Source: Rhizobium deserti (GTDB taxonomy: Bacteria > Pseudomonadota > Alphaproteobacteria > Rhizobiales > Rhizobiaceae). Taken from it: a stretch of DNA of 64,000 bases. Position numbers and translations under genes: made by a program. Location: assembly GCF_004358025.1 (NCBI RefSeq), contig NZ_SMTL01000001.1, positions 1,277,937 through 1,341,936 of the forward strand, given 5' to 3'. Shown here piece after piece: positions 51,026-60,165 of the stretch (position 1 is the first letter of the stretch; each line of letters begins with the position of its first letter). The notes beneath the pieces are model-generated. The model did not search any database. It was not told the origin of the DNA and worked only from the letters and a program-made list of their open reading frames with translations.

Positions 51026-52129
51026 TTACTTGGCTAAACGTCCATCAACAAGCGAGTCGGCCAAAGGCGCCGGTCGCCCAACGGTTGTGGTGATCTTAAT
51101 GGTGCGACCCTCTTCGGACGCCGTGTGAAAGGCTTCCATGACCTCGAGTACATGCAAGGCCAGCTCTCCACTCGCCCGGTGGGGGCGATCAGAACGGATC
51201 GCATGGGCCATATCTGCAACCCCGATCGACCGGAAATTGCCGTCGGAGTAAGGCGACGTCAGCGACTGCTCTTCGAACTGTCCGCCCTTCTTCAGATATT
51301 CTACCTGACCGCCGAAACGGTTCGGGTCCGGCACGATCAGCGTGCCTTCGGTTCCGTAGACTTCGAGCGGCACATGCTTGTGGCCGGCCACGTCGAAGCT
51401 CATGCCGATCTGCACGACGGCGCCGTTATCGAAGGCCATGACGCCCGCGACATGGGTGGGCACATGCACCGGGATATGCTCTCCATTGCGCGGTTCGCTG
51501 GTAATGATGCGCTCGGCTCTTGGTGTGATGGCAAATCCGGCCACCTGCGAGACAGGGCCAAGCAGGTTCACAAGATCGGTGATGTAGTAAGGTCCCATGT
51601 CGAGCATGGGCCCACCGCCCACTTCGTAGTAGAAGGCCGGGTTCGGGTGCCAGCGCTCGTGGCCGGGGCACATGAAGGTGGCGGTGCCACCAACGGGCTG
51701 GCCTATAAGCCCCTTGTCAATCAGCGTGCGCGCAGTCTGGTGGCCGCCGCCCAGGAAGGTATCGGGTGCTGCACCAATGCGTAGCTTTCTTGCCCGCGCG
51801 ACTTCTGCAAGCTTCTTGCCTTCGGCGAAATTGATGCCGAGCGGCTTTTCCGAATAGGTATTCTTGCCGGCATCCAGGGCCTGCAGGGCAACGGCAACAT
51901 GCGCTTTAGGGATTGTGAGATTGACGATGATTTCGATCTTGGGGTCGGCCAGCAGTTCATCTATGGACTTGGCCCGCAAGCCGAATTCCGTCGCTCTCGC
52001 TTCTGCGAGCTCGATGTTGAGGTCCCCCAGTCCACGAATATCGAGGATTGGAAAATCGCTTGTCATCGCCTTCAGATAGGCGCCCGAAATATTGCCGCAT
52101 CCGATGATGCCGATGCCGACCTTTTCCAT
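51026..52129 (-). CDS. thuB: Gfo/Idh/MocA sugar oxidoreductase (ThuB-like)
   Basis: 367 residues. Rossmann start G-I-I-G-C-G-N-I-S-G (binding NAD(P)), then Y-S-E-K-P-L-G near 94, the family's catalytic lysine motif, and the C-terminal GFO/IDH/MocA domain with G-P-Y-Y-I-T-D-L near 183. The second of two adjacent ATGs (52129) is chosen because GGAGG lies 6 bases before it, against 3 for the first. Probably oxidises a sugar to a keto-sugar. The gene name is by similarity of context with thuAB. Cotranscribed with the ThuA gene. Confidence 0.85.
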   Translation of the reverse strand: MEKVGIGIIGCGNISGAYLKAMTSDFPILDIRGLGDLNIELAEARATEFGLRAKSIDELLADPKIEIIVNLTIPKAHVAVALQALDAGKNTYSEKPLGINFAEGKKLAEVARARKLRIGAAPDTFLGGGHQTARTLIDKGLIGQPVGGTATFMCPGHERWHPNPAFYYEVGGGPMLDMGPYYITDLVNLLGPVSQVAGFAITPRAERIITSEPRNGEHIPVHVPTHVAGVMAFDNGAVVQIGMSFDVAGHKHVPLEVYGTEGTLIVPDPNRFGGQVEYLKKGGQFEEQSLTSPYSDGNFRSIGVADMAHAIRSDRPHRASGELALHVLEVMEAFHTASEEGRTIKITTTVGRPAPLADSLVDGRLAK

Positions 52130-52162
52130 CATTCTCCTCCCGATGGTATTTGTCTTGATGTC

Positions 52163-53362
52163 TCAGAGCGCAGGCCCTGTTGTATTCCATGGTGACTCGT
52201 AGAGTTCATAAAGCGCTACGGCCGCCGCACCCCGAGCCCATAAATCGTCGTTAGAGTCGTCGAAAACGATTTCGCTGACGTCCTGTAGCGAAGGTGGTAT
52301 GGCCAGCGCGTAAGCTTTGCGAAGGCTTGTGAGGAAAGGCTCGCCGAGCGCAAGCGAGGAACCCACCACGATGACTCTCGGCGGTGCAAACAGGGTAACG
52401 ATATTGGCTATGGTGAAGCCGATCGTCTCGCCGGCTCTTATCGCCGCACCGATCAGTGGACTGTCATCGGCCTCGATCAGCGCCTGTGCATGGGCCATGC
52501 CGCGGCCAAGCCGAACGGCTTCAGCAAAACGCCCATCCGCCTGTTCGGATCCGAGAATTGCATTTTCGCCAGCTTGGCTTGCGAGCCGCATAACGCCATC
52601 CTTGCTCATCCCAAGCACCAGGTCACCGAGATTGTGGCTAAGGCCCCCGGCGCCGCGGAAAAGGCGGTTGTTGTGCAGGACACCGAGCCCAAGTGTTTGT
52701 TCGAGCGATACCAGCACCATGTCCTCCAGATCGCGGGCTTGGCCGAACCAGTGATGGGCAAGGGTAATAGCGGTCGCATCGCTTTCGACAATCGTCGTGG
52801 TCTTTAAGCGGGCAGACATTTCGGCGGCAAAATCGACATTGGCGTCCCGAAGGATCGGGCTTGAGCGAATGTGTCCGCTGCGATGTTCGATCACGCCGGG
52901 CAAACCTAGGCAGATGCTGTGTATTTCGCTCAGCGCCAAGCCTGCATCCAGCACACAGCGCCGAACCCCATCCTCGACGATATCGGCAATGACACTGATC
53001 GGTTGGCGGTCAATGCGGATCGGCAGGGTGAGAGCGGCCAGCACACTGCCGCAGAAATCAGTGACTACGAAGACCATGCGGTTGGCAGCAATTTTCGCGC
53101 CAACAACACGGGCGGCGGCTGGATTAAGCTCCAGCATCACCCGCGGCCGTCCACGAACGCTTTCACTGCGAATGTCGCCCTCGTGGCGCGTCAGGATAAG
53201 CCCGTCGTCCAGAAGAGAGCCGGTAATCGCCGATACGGTGGTCGGGGAAAGCTCAGTACGCTCAGTGATCTCCACCCGCGAAATCGGACCATGGCGCCGG
53301 ATGCTGTCCAAAACGCTGAAACGGTTCATTGCGCGCATGAGTTCTGGGTCGGCAGTCTTCAT
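52163..53362 (-). CDS. ROK-family transcriptional repressor
   Basis: 399 residues from the ATG at 53362; a GTG at 53368 is possible. The N-terminal winged helix-turn-helix (about 1-70) has I-S-R-V-E-I-T-E-R-T-E-L-S-P-T-T-V-S. The ROK domain has G-L-P-G-V-I near 155 and G-G-L-S-H-N-L-G-D near 240. The usual zinc-binding C-x-C-G-x-x-G-C-x-E is absent after that histidine, so it is a zinc-less ROK. It is the first gene of the minus-strand unit with the ThuB- and ThuA-like genes and divergent from the sugar ABC operon, where two operator-like repeats lie. Confidence 0.9.
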   Translation of the reverse strand: MKTADPELMRAMNRFSVLDSIRRHGPISRVEITERTELSPTTVSAITGSLLDDGLILTRHEGDIRSESVRGRPRVMLELNPAAARVVGAKIAANRMVFVVTDFCGSVLAALTLPIRIDRQPISVIADIVEDGVRRCVLDAGLALSEIHSICLGLPGVIEHRSGHIRSSPILRDANVDFAAEMSARLKTTTIVESDATAITLAHHWFGQARDLEDMVLVSLEQTLGLGVLHNNRLFRGAGGLSHNLGDLVLGMSKDGVMRLASQAGENAILGSEQADGRFAEAVRLGRGMAHAQALIEADDSPLIGAAIRAGETIGFTIANIVTLFAPPRVIVVGSSLALGEPFLTSLRKAYALAIPPSLQDVSEIVFDDSNDDLWARGAAAVALYELYESPWNTTGPAL

Positions 53363-53397
53363 TTCCACCTGCGGTATCTTCGACGTCGAAGCCCGAT

Positions 53398-53418
53398 TTA
53401 ATTTGCGACGCGTATTAA
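53398..53418. promoter_or_regulatory. Putative ROK operator, distal
   Basis: TTAAT (53398-53402) and ATTAA (53414-53418) are inverted with an 11-base GC-rich spacer, 36 bases before the ROK gene. The arms and spacing match the second site near the ABC promoter. Confidence 0.5.
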
Positions 53419-53517
53419 TAAGAGCTTCTTTAAGACATTTTCAACTGGATCCGCAATGATAAAGATAACAGTTCAGTGGTCTCGGTCACACATTCTGAGC
53501 CGTTTGGCGGATCAGCC

Positions 53518-53547
53518 TTGACAGGATACGCAGTCATGCGAGATATT
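53518..53547 (+). promoter_or_regulatory. Putative promoter of the sugar ABC operon
   Basis: TTGACA (53518-53523) and GATATT (53542-53547) are separated by 18 bases, 42 bases before the binding-protein gene. The -10 element touches the operator-like repeat. Confidence 0.5.
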
Positions 53548-53568
53548 TAATCCGGATACTGAATTAAA
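53546..53568. promoter_or_regulatory. Putative ROK operator, over the ABC promoter
   Basis: TTTAAT (53546-53551) and ATTAAA (53563-53568) are a perfect 6-bp inverted repeat with an 11-base spacer. It overlaps the -10 element and start-site region, so a bound repressor would block the promoter. Confidence 0.55.
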
Positions 53569-53589
53569 GCTTTGGGAGGAGCGTAATTA

Positions 53590-54885
53590 ATGTCCAGCAC
53601 GACGAACAAGAAAAATTTGCTTGCAGCGAGTGCCCTCGGCCTTGCCAGCGTGCTGATGATGGCAGGCACAGCCTCGGCTGACAACATCATCCGCTGGATG
53701 CATGTCGAGCAGGTGCCGTCGACAATCGCCTTGTGGAATAAGATAGCCAAGGATTTCGAGGCGAAGCACCCTGGCGTCAAGATTGAACTGCAGTTCCTGG
53801 AAAACCAGGCTTTCAAGGCAAAGCTGCCGACGCTGCTGCAGTCGCAAGATGCGCCCGGCATGTTCTACACCTGGGGCGGCGGCGTTCTTCAGGCGCAATC
53901 GGTCACCGGTGCTCTGCGGCCTCTCGATGCCACCATGGATGCGAATGAGGGCGAGTGGCGTAAGTCGACCAACCCGTCGGCGATCGAAGGGCTGACCTTC
54001 GACGGCAAGCTATGGGCGGCACCTTCCAAGAGTGGCCTTATTTCCTTCTATTACAACAAGGACCTTTTCAAGAAAGCCAATATCGATGCCAACAAGATTG
54101 CCACTTGGGATGAGTTCTTGAGCGCCGTAAAGACGCTAAAGCAGGCGGGTATCACGCCGATCGCCGGTGGCGGTCGCGACAAGTGGCCTCTGCATTTTTA
54201 TTGGAGCTATCTTGCCATGCGCGAGGCGGGCCAAAAAGGATTCGCAGACGCAAAGTCGGGAAATAATGAAGGTTTCGCAGGCGAAGCTTTCGTTAAGGCA
54301 GGACAGCATCTGGCCGAACTCGGCAAGCTTGAGCCCTTCCAGAACGGCTATCTCGGCGCCACTTGGAATGATGCGCTTGCTGCTTTCGGCGACGGGCGTG
54401 CAGCGCTTATTCTGAGTTTCGAGAATACTCCGGCTACCCAGGCCACAAACTCTACGACCCGCAAGGGTCTGGCTGACGACAATATCGGACGCTTCGCTTT
54501 CCCAGTAGTGAAAGGTGCGCCCGGCGTGGTTACGGACAGCCTGGGCGGTCTCAATGGCTGGGCGGTGACAAAGAATGCTCCGCCGGAAACTGAGGAATTT
54601 CTTCGCTACATGGGAAGCCTCGACGTCCAAAAGGCGCTCGCCAAGGAAACACAGATTATGCCGGTGACCAGGGGAGCCAGTGAGGCAGTGGCCAGGCCGC
54701 TGCTGAGAGAGGTTGCCGACGCGCTTGCAAAGGAAACCTGGCACCAGAATTTTCTCGATCAGGATCTCGGCCCCAATGTGGGTGCCATCGTCAACGATGT
54801 CAGCGTCGAGATCGTTTCAGGCGGTGTGGAGCCTGCCGATGCCGCGCAGCAGATAGAGGATGCCTACTCCCTCGAGCGCAAATAA
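53590..54885 (+). CDS. Sugar ABC transporter substrate-binding protein (CUT1)
   Basis: 431 residues. Signal peptide MSSTTNKKNLLAASALGLAS with a cleavage near A-S-A-D. The mature part has W-N-K-I-A-K-D-F-E-A-K-H-P-G-V-K-I, A-P-G-M-F-Y-T-W and S-K-S-G-L-I-S-F-Y-Y-N-K, typical of family 1 extracellular binding proteins. It takes up a di- or oligosaccharide, not further defined. Strong ribosome site GGGAGGAG. First gene of the binding protein, permease, permease, ATPase operon. Confidence 0.93.
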   Translation: MSSTTNKKNLLAASALGLASVLMMAGTASADNIIRWMHVEQVPSTIALWNKIAKDFEAKHPGVKIELQFLENQAFKAKLPTLLQSQDAPGMFYTWGGGVLQAQSVTGALRPLDATMDANEGEWRKSTNPSAIEGLTFDGKLWAAPSKSGLISFYYNKDLFKKANIDANKIATWDEFLSAVKTLKQAGITPIAGGGRDKWPLHFYWSYLAMREAGQKGFADAKSGNNEGFAGEAFVKAGQHLAELGKLEPFQNGYLGATWNDALAAFGDGRAALILSFENTPATQATNSTTRKGLADDNIGRFAFPVVKGAPGVVTDSLGGLNGWAVTKNAPPETEEFLRYMGSLDVQKALAKETQIMPVTRGASEAVARPLLREVADALAKETWHQNFLDQDLGPNVGAIVNDVSVEIVSGGVEPADAAQQIEDAYSLERK

Positions 54886-54983
54886 ACCTCATGGTGCTCC
54901 CCGTGCCTGAGCTTCGGCTTGGGGAGCGCCACTCGTTTTAGCGCCCGCTGCAGCTTGGGTGCTTCTGAGGGGCCTGAAATTCG

Positions 54984-55925
54984 ATGAGCAATGTGCTGAT
55001 GTCCACCAATGCCGCGTCCTCCGCCATGCCGCTCGCGCTTCCCAAACGTGGCCGACGTTCGCTCGCCCACAGTAAATGGCCGGTTTTGATCCTTTTCCTG
55101 CCACCGGCGCTTCTTCTGTTCACCGTGCTTGTCATCCTGCCGATGGGCGAAGCCGCCTGGTATTCCTTCTACAACTGGAACGGCTATGGCAGCCCGACGC
55201 AGTGGATCGGTCTGCGCAACTACCAGCTCATTTTCCGAAATGCCGCCTTCACGCAGGCGCTGATCAATAATGGTTTGATCGTGCTGGCCTCCATCTGCAT
55301 CCAGATCCCCCTGGCTCTCTGGTTGGCCACGATGATCTCGAGCCGGATCAAGGGCGCGCTTGTCTTTCGGCTCATTTTCTTCCTGCCTTATGTTCTGGCG
55401 GATGTCGCGGCCGGCATGATCTGGCGCTTCGTTTACGATGGAGATTTCGGGCTTGTCGGCGGCATTGCCAGCTTCTTTGCGGCGGACCCGCCGTTCTGGC
55501 TCGCCGACCGGGACGTCGCCATGTATGCCATCCTTGGCGTCGTGGTCTGGAAATATTTCGGATTTCACATGATGCTGTTCATTGCCGGACTGCAGGCAAT
55601 CGACAAGAGCGTGCTCGAAGCAGCCGATATTGACGGTGCCACAGGCTTCCAAAAATTCCGGCTGGTAACGCTGCCTCTGCTTGGCTCGACAGTACGGCTT
55701 TCCGTCTTCTTCGGCGTCGTCGGTTCTCTGCAGCTCTTCGACATGATCATGCCGCTTACCGGCGGCGGACCTTCGAACTCGACGCAGACCATGGTAACCT
55801 TCCTTTACAACTTCGGCGTGACCCGCATGCAGATCGGCTTCGGCAGCGCCGTCGGCGTCGTGCTTTTTGTGCTCTGCGTGACCCTCGCCTTCAGCTACAA
55901 GCGGATATTCATGCGCCATGACTGA
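54984..55925 (+). CDS. Sugar ABC permease (MalF/UgpA type)
   Basis: 313 residues, six membrane segments starting near residue 32. The EAA loop E-A-A-D-I-D-G-A-T-G-F-Q-K-F-R-L-V-T-L-P-L-L is near residue 211, where it contacts the ATPase. Preceded by 98 bases after the binding protein; overlaps the next gene by 8 bases. Confidence 0.94.
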   Translation: MSNVLMSTNAASSAMPLALPKRGRRSLAHSKWPVLILFLPPALLLFTVLVILPMGEAAWYSFYNWNGYGSPTQWIGLRNYQLIFRNAAFTQALINNGLIVLASICIQIPLALWLATMISSRIKGALVFRLIFFLPYVLADVAAGMIWRFVYDGDFGLVGGIASFFAADPPFWLADRDVAMYAILGVVVWKYFGFHMMLFIAGLQAIDKSVLEAADIDGATGFQKFRLVTLPLLGSTVRLSVFFGVVGSLQLFDMIMPLTGGGPSNSTQTMVTFLYNFGVTRMQIGFGSAVGVVLFVLCVTLAFSYKRIFMRHD

Positions 55926-56802
55926 ACTTTCTGCCGCACAGCCGATCGATGCCGCCAGCGCTCCCACCTCTGGTCAGCGCGTCCGCACCAGCATGCAGCT
56001 CTATATGTACGTGTCGCTGATCTTGGTGGCAGCGATCGTCATCATCCCTTTAGCCAGTACCGCGCTCGGCGGCTTCAAGACCCTCGGCGACCTTCGTGGC
56101 AACCCGTTCGGGCTTCCGACAGAGTGGCAGTGGTCGAACTATACCGACATAATTTTCAGCAAGCGCTACTGGCTGCAAATGAGCAATTCACTGATCATAG
56201 CGCTGTTGACGGTGTTTCTGACGCTTGCCTTTGGAGCCATGGCCGCCTTCTGCTTTGCCCATATCCGATTCTTCGGCTCGAGCTATCTGTTGAACTATTT
56301 CCTGATCGGGTTGATGTTTCCAGCGGCCACTGCGATCCTGCCGCTCTATATCCGCATCCGTGATCTCGGACTTATCGATACCTATTGGGGCGTGGTGCTT
56401 CCGCAGGTGGCGTTTGGCATGGGCATGAGCATCATGCTGTTCCGCAATTACTTCCGAAATCTGCCTTCCGAGCTTTTCGATGCAGCCTTTGTGGACGGCT
56501 GCGGCTATATGCGCTTCTTCTGGCACGTTACCCTGCCGCTCTCGCGGCCGATCATTGCGACGGTTGGCATTATCTCCTTTGTCAGCAGCTGGAACAACTA
56601 CATCGTTCCGCTGATCATGCTGAATTCTGAAAGCCGCTACCCATGGCCCCTCGGCATCATGATCTACCGGGGTGAGTTCAGCACGGAATGGCAGCTGGTG
56701 CTCGCCTTCATCACCCTCACCATCCTGCCCACCATCATCGCCTTTTTCCTGGCCCAGAAGCATATCATTGCAGGCCTGACGGCCGGCGCAGTGAAATCCT
56801 GA
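55918..56802 (+). CDS. Sugar ABC permease (MalG/UgpE type)
   Basis: 294 residues with six membrane segments. Its EAA-type loop reads E-L-F-D-A-A-F-V-D-G-C-G-Y-M-R-F-F-W-H-V-T-L-P-L, near residue 183. Partner of the upstream permease, with coupled translation. Confidence 0.94.
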   Translation: MTELSAAQPIDAASAPTSGQRVRTSMQLYMYVSLILVAAIVIIPLASTALGGFKTLGDLRGNPFGLPTEWQWSNYTDIIFSKRYWLQMSNSLIIALLTVFLTLAFGAMAAFCFAHIRFFGSSYLLNYFLIGLMFPAATAILPLYIRIRDLGLIDTYWGVVLPQVAFGMGMSIMLFRNYFRNLPSELFDAAFVDGCGYMRFFWHVTLPLSRPIIATVGIISFVSSWNNYIVPLIMLNSESRYPWPLGIMIYRGEFSTEWQLVLAFITLTILPTIIAFFLAQKHIIAGLTAGAVKS

Positions 56803-56823
56803 GCCCGACCCGGAGTATCCCCA

Positions 56824-57894
56824 ATGGCATCCGTCGAACTGAAACAAGTCCGCAAGTTCTATGGCGCACTTGAAGTCATCCATGGCGTGTCTCTGTCGAT
56901 CGAGGACGGCGAGTTCGTTGCGCTCGTCGGTCCCTCCGGCTGCGGCAAATCCACTCTGCTGCGCATGATCGCCGGACTTGAAGAGATCAGTGGCGGCGAC
57001 ATCATTATCGGCAACACGGTCGTCAACGATCTGACGCCACGCGAGCGCAACATCGCCATGGTCTTCCAGTCCTATGCGCTTTACCCGCATATGACGGTCG
57101 CGGAAAACATGGGCTTCAACCTGAGGCTTGCGGGCACGCCCAAGCCGGTGATCGCCGAACGCGTCAACGAGGCTGCGCGCATGCTGGACCTGCTGCCGCT
57201 ACTTGACCGCAAACCTGCGCATCTGTCCGGCGGGCAAAGGCAGCGCGTGGCCATGGGGCGCGCAATCGTGCGAAATCCCGCTGTGTTTCTATTTGATGAG
57301 CCATTGTCCAACCTCGATGCCAAGCTTCGAGTGCAGATGCGCTCTGAGATCAAGCAATTGCATCAGAAGGTCGGAACGACTTCCGTCTATGTCACCCATG
57401 ACCAAATCGAGGCAATGACCCTGGCTGACAGGATTGTGGTGTTGAACCAGGGCCGCGTTGAGCAGGAAGGCACGCCGATGGAGCTTTACCGCAAGCCGGC
57501 CAACCTATTCGTTGCTGCCTTCATCGGTTCACCTGCGATGAACCTCCTCGACGGCATGGTTGATGGCGAGGATGGATATGCGGCAGCCCGGCTTGGCGAC
57601 GGTACGGCGATCCGGATCGCACCTAATCGCCAGGTCAAGCGTGGCCAAGCGATTAAAATCGGCTTGCGGCCTGAACACTTAAGCCCCGGTAGGGGCGGCA
57701 CGACGCTTGCTGGTCAAACGCTCTTGGTGGAGCCGACCGGCGCACAGACGCATGTCGTCTTCGATCTTGCAGGGCAGTCTGTAACGGCAATTGTCGACGG
57801 CGAATATCCGGCTCGCTATGGTGTCCAGTTTGAGGCATCTATTCCGCCTGAACAGGTGTATGTTTTTGACCGGGAAAGCGGAATGTCTCTTTAG
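56824..57894 (+). CDS. Sugar ABC ATPase (MalK/UgpC type)
   Basis: 356 residues. Walker [11 protein letters not shown]-loop V-F-Q-S-Y-A-L-Y-P, signature [15 protein letters not shown], Walker [13 protein letters not shown] and the H-loop Y-V-T-H-D. The C-terminal TOBE/OB regulatory domain (about 240-356, I-G-L-R-P-E-H) is intact. Drives the preceding permeases. Last gene of the operon, with no clear terminator after it. Confidence 0.95.
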   Translation: MASVELKQVRKFYGALEVIHGVSLSIEDGEFVALVGPSGCGKSTLLRMIAGLEEISGGDIIIGNTVVNDLTPRERNIAMVFQSYALYPHMTVAENMGFNLRLAGTPKPVIAERVNEAARMLDLLPLLDRKPAHLSGGQRQRVAMGRAIVRNPAVFLFDEPLSNLDAKLRVQMRSEIKQLHQKVGTTSVYVTHDQIEAMTLADRIVVLNQGRVEQEGTPMELYRKPANLFVAAFIGSPAMNLLDGMVDGEDGYAAARLGDGTAIRIAPNRQVKRGQAIKIGLRPEHLSPGRGGTTLAGQTLLVEPTGAQTHVVFDLAGQSVTAIVDGEYPARYGVQFEASIPPEQVYVFDRESGMSL

Positions 57895-58083
57895 CGAGTT
57901 GCAATGAGATATGGAGAAACGGCTGTTAAAGAGTTGGGATGAACCTGCCGCACCTCCTGGCCGCAGCCACTTTCTCTGCAGCTTCAGGGCCAGGCTTCTG
58001 GAACCCGTCCGGCTCCGACAATAGGGGCATAACTTGTCAGGGGCCGTTGACCGATAACCGTCGCCACGCGCAGCCTTTGTGCG

Positions 58084-58554
58084 TCAAGCCTCCGACATGG
58101 GTGCGCCTGCTAGAAGATGTAACTCGCGAGGGCAGCGGCTCTCGCGACCCTCGATCCTGGACACCAAATACTTGAGGACCCTGGACAGAGACGCATCATC
58201 GACGGGTTTGGCCAAGACGCCTATAGCAACGTCAGTGTTCGGTGGAACCGCTTCCGGATTGGCGGTCACGATCACGACAGCAGTCCCATGTTTGGAGAAG
58301 TCTCGAGCGATGTCTAATCCGCTCGCACCGTCAAGCAAATTTAGGTCTATCAGCGCGATATCCGCCTCACCCAGATAGTCGAGCGCGTGACTACGGCTCG
58401 CAGCAGCACCTATGACTTCATAGCCGAGGTCAGCGATGGCCTGTTCGGCCGCCGCGGCTATGAGGAAATGATCCTCGATGACGAGAACCTTGTAGGGCAT
58501 GCGCGATTGCTTCTTCATCATCGGAGAACGCAGAGCTGATTTCTTCTGTTCCAT
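58084..58554 (-). CDS. Orphan single-domain response regulator
   Basis: 156 residues, mainly one receiver domain starting at M19-P-Y-K-V-L-V-I-E-D. The acidic pair is in V-I-E-D, the phosphorylated aspartate is D70 in A-L-I-D-L-N, and the lysine is K116 in V-L-A-K-P-V. There is no output domain; the tail of about 30 residues is unrecognised. The start may be 58554 or a later ATG (58500). It would relay phosphate or act by binding. It lies 26 bases after the small gene upstream in the same direction. No histidine kinase is adjacent. Confidence 0.85.
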   Translation of the reverse strand: MEQKKSALRSPMMKKQSRMPYKVLVIEDHFLIAAAAEQAIADLGYEVIGAAASRSHALDYLGEADIALIDLNLLDGASGLDIARDFSKHGTAVVIVTANPEAVPPNTDVAIGVLAKPVDDASLSRVLKYLVSRIEGRESRCPRELHLLAGAPMSEA

Positions 58555-58580
58555 CCGTCAAGCCGCAGGCCCCACAACAG

Positions 58581-58886
58581 CTAAACATTTAGCTCTTGTC
58601 CGCCCTGCACCTCTTCCATGCGACCATTCAGAGCATCCACCATCGCCAGCAGGAACTGCTTACGCCTCGGCTTGCCAGTCGCATTGGCCGCTATCTTCAG
58701 GGGGTTCTGTATCCTTTGGATGAAGCCCGCGTGGTCAAAGGTGTCTGCAGCCAGGTTCACTTCCACCTCTTCCATGAAATGGGCCAGAAGAGGCTCGAGT
58801 GCCAAGTTCGGATCCTTCTGGAAGTGGTTAGCCAATTGCTGAGCAAGCTTTCCCATCTGCAGGTACGGGCCACATTCACTACTCAT
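58581..58886 (-). CDS. Small unrecognised protein
   Basis: 101 residues from the ATG at 58886, which follows GAGGAG by 6 bases. The longer frame from 58976 has no such site. It has helical stretches (G-K-L-A-Q-Q-L-A-N-H-F-Q-K-D-P-N-L-A-L-E) and no membrane segment. Same strand, 26 bases before the receiver gene, so the pair may work together. No family is recognised. Confidence 0.6.
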   Translation of the reverse strand: MSSECGPYLQMGKLAQQLANHFQKDPNLALEPLLAHFMEEVEVNLAADTFDHAGFIQRIQNPLKIAANATGKPRRKQFLLAMVDALNGRMEEVQGGQELNV

Positions 58887-59371
58887 CCGGATCTCCTCTG
58901 CTCGGATATCCCTCATCTGGCATTTCATGTTTCCGGTCACCAGCCCCTTGTTGCAAATTTTCATGCTCCACGACACCAGCGGCTGCCTCTAGACGGGTGC
59001 GCAACGATTTGAAAGTGTTGCCAACCTTGGCTGTTTGCCGAATAAGCATGCTACGGCAGCTGAAGAGGATCCGCATCTTTGTTAGAAATGGCAAGATCAT
59101 CTCCATAATACGGCGATAGCACGTACCTCGGCTGGTTGATGAGGACGAGCAGAGTGCAGAAAAAGGCGCCACCTGATCGTCTTATCGTCATGTTCACCGG
59201 CTCTGTATCGTCGTGTTCAAGAACGCAAATTTTCCGTGACTGCTCAAGGCAGCCGATGTCCTGTGCTTGCGGAAATTCCAACACCTCCTGTGGGGCGAAC
59301 GCTTCGGAGAAGACGCCTTTAACGCTTGTCGGCCCGCGCTCTATCGAACTTCACGAGCTTGTAAACCGTGG
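58887..59371. other. About 480-bp stretch without a firm gene
   Basis: A minus-strand frame of 77 codons (59051-59284) has AGGAGG near its first codons, but that site sits too close to the GTG start. The peptide is not recognised, with T-I-R-R-S-G-G-A-F-F-C and N-Q-P-R-Y-V-L-S-P-Y in its body. It could be a small gene or chance. No repeats or RNA genes seen. Confidence 0.35.
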
Positions 59372-60154
59372 TCAAGTTCTCTTCCCCTGCTTGCTGTAGA
59401 GGGATGCTGATCCTCGAAATTCGTGTTCCGTAGAAATCTGATTGATCACCGAAGCGATCTTGGCAGCCCCGCGTCCGGAGGGTTCAATCGCGTTGGCGTA
59501 ATCATCAGGCTCATCGAATATCACGCGCAGATCGACGACAGGCAGCTTTCGAGATGAGGCTTCACGTAAGATACTGTCGTTGAAGACAACCAGAGCGAGG
59601 TTGGCGGCCCGCCGCTGTGCCGGATCTGGTAGCTGCACGTCATATATGGTGCAAAGTATTGTTGGGATGCCCAATTCCGCGACCTTATCGAGCATCTGGG
59701 CGTATGCGGACAGAAAGTCATCGCGCACATCTGCAACCGTTGAAAGGGCTTCAGCTATCGAGCGCGCAGGTCTGGCAAGAACATCGATATTCCTGAGGGC
59801 GTCATTTCCACCGACGCTGACAGCGAGATGGGTCACATCGTCAGGCAGCGCCGACAGTTGCTTAGGCACGTCCGCGACGACAGCACCGTCGCGCGCTACG
59901 AGAATGGCGTCACCTTTGCCGCCAAGCTCATGCTTCAGGTGGGTTATGACCTCACCGCCGGCGGCAACATAGGCTCCGTTGTCGAAGATTGAATCACCGA
60001 TTAAAGCGACTTTAATCATCCTCTCTCCTTTATACGCCTGCACTGGGCGCACTCCATTGAGCAAAGTTGTCGCGGAAAAACCCAGAAGAAGAGACCGCCT
60101 GTTCAGCAGGATCGGGTTACAAGGTTCGCGGAAACCGCTTTCGGACAAGCTCAT
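59372..60154 (-). CDS. SGNH/GDSL hydrolase with possible Tat signal and internal start
   Basis: 260 residues from an ATG at 60154. The N-terminus carries L-N-R-R-S-L-L-L-G-F-S-A-T-T-L-L ending V-Q-A, which looks like a twin-arginine signal. A second ATG at 60019 follows AAGGAGAGAGG directly and would give a 215-residue cytosolic form starting M-I-K-V-A-L-I-G-D-S. Block I is G-D-S-I-F-D-N and block III is G-G-N-D. The expected final D-x-x-H is replaced by a D-D-Y-A-N-A-I-E-P-S-G stretch, glutamate where histidine is usual. It lies 11 bases after the DUF982 gene. Confidence 0.75.
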   Translation of the reverse strand: MSLSESGFREPCNPILLNRRSLLLGFSATTLLNGVRPVQAYKGERMIKVALIGDSIFDNGAYVAAGGEVITHLKHELGGKGDAILVARDGAVVADVPKQLSALPDDVTHLAVSVGGNDALRNIDVLARPARSIAEALSTVADVRDDFLSAYAQMLDKVAELGIPTILCTIYDVQLPDPAQRRAANLALVVFNDSILREASSRKLPVVDLRVIFDEPDDYANAIEPSGRGAAKIASVINQISTEHEFRGSASLYSKQGKRT

Positions 60155-60165
60155 GGACAGCATCC

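Noticed and set aside
54864..55967. 367-codon minus-strand open frame
   Set aside because: Antisense to a sugar permease with clear EAA loop.
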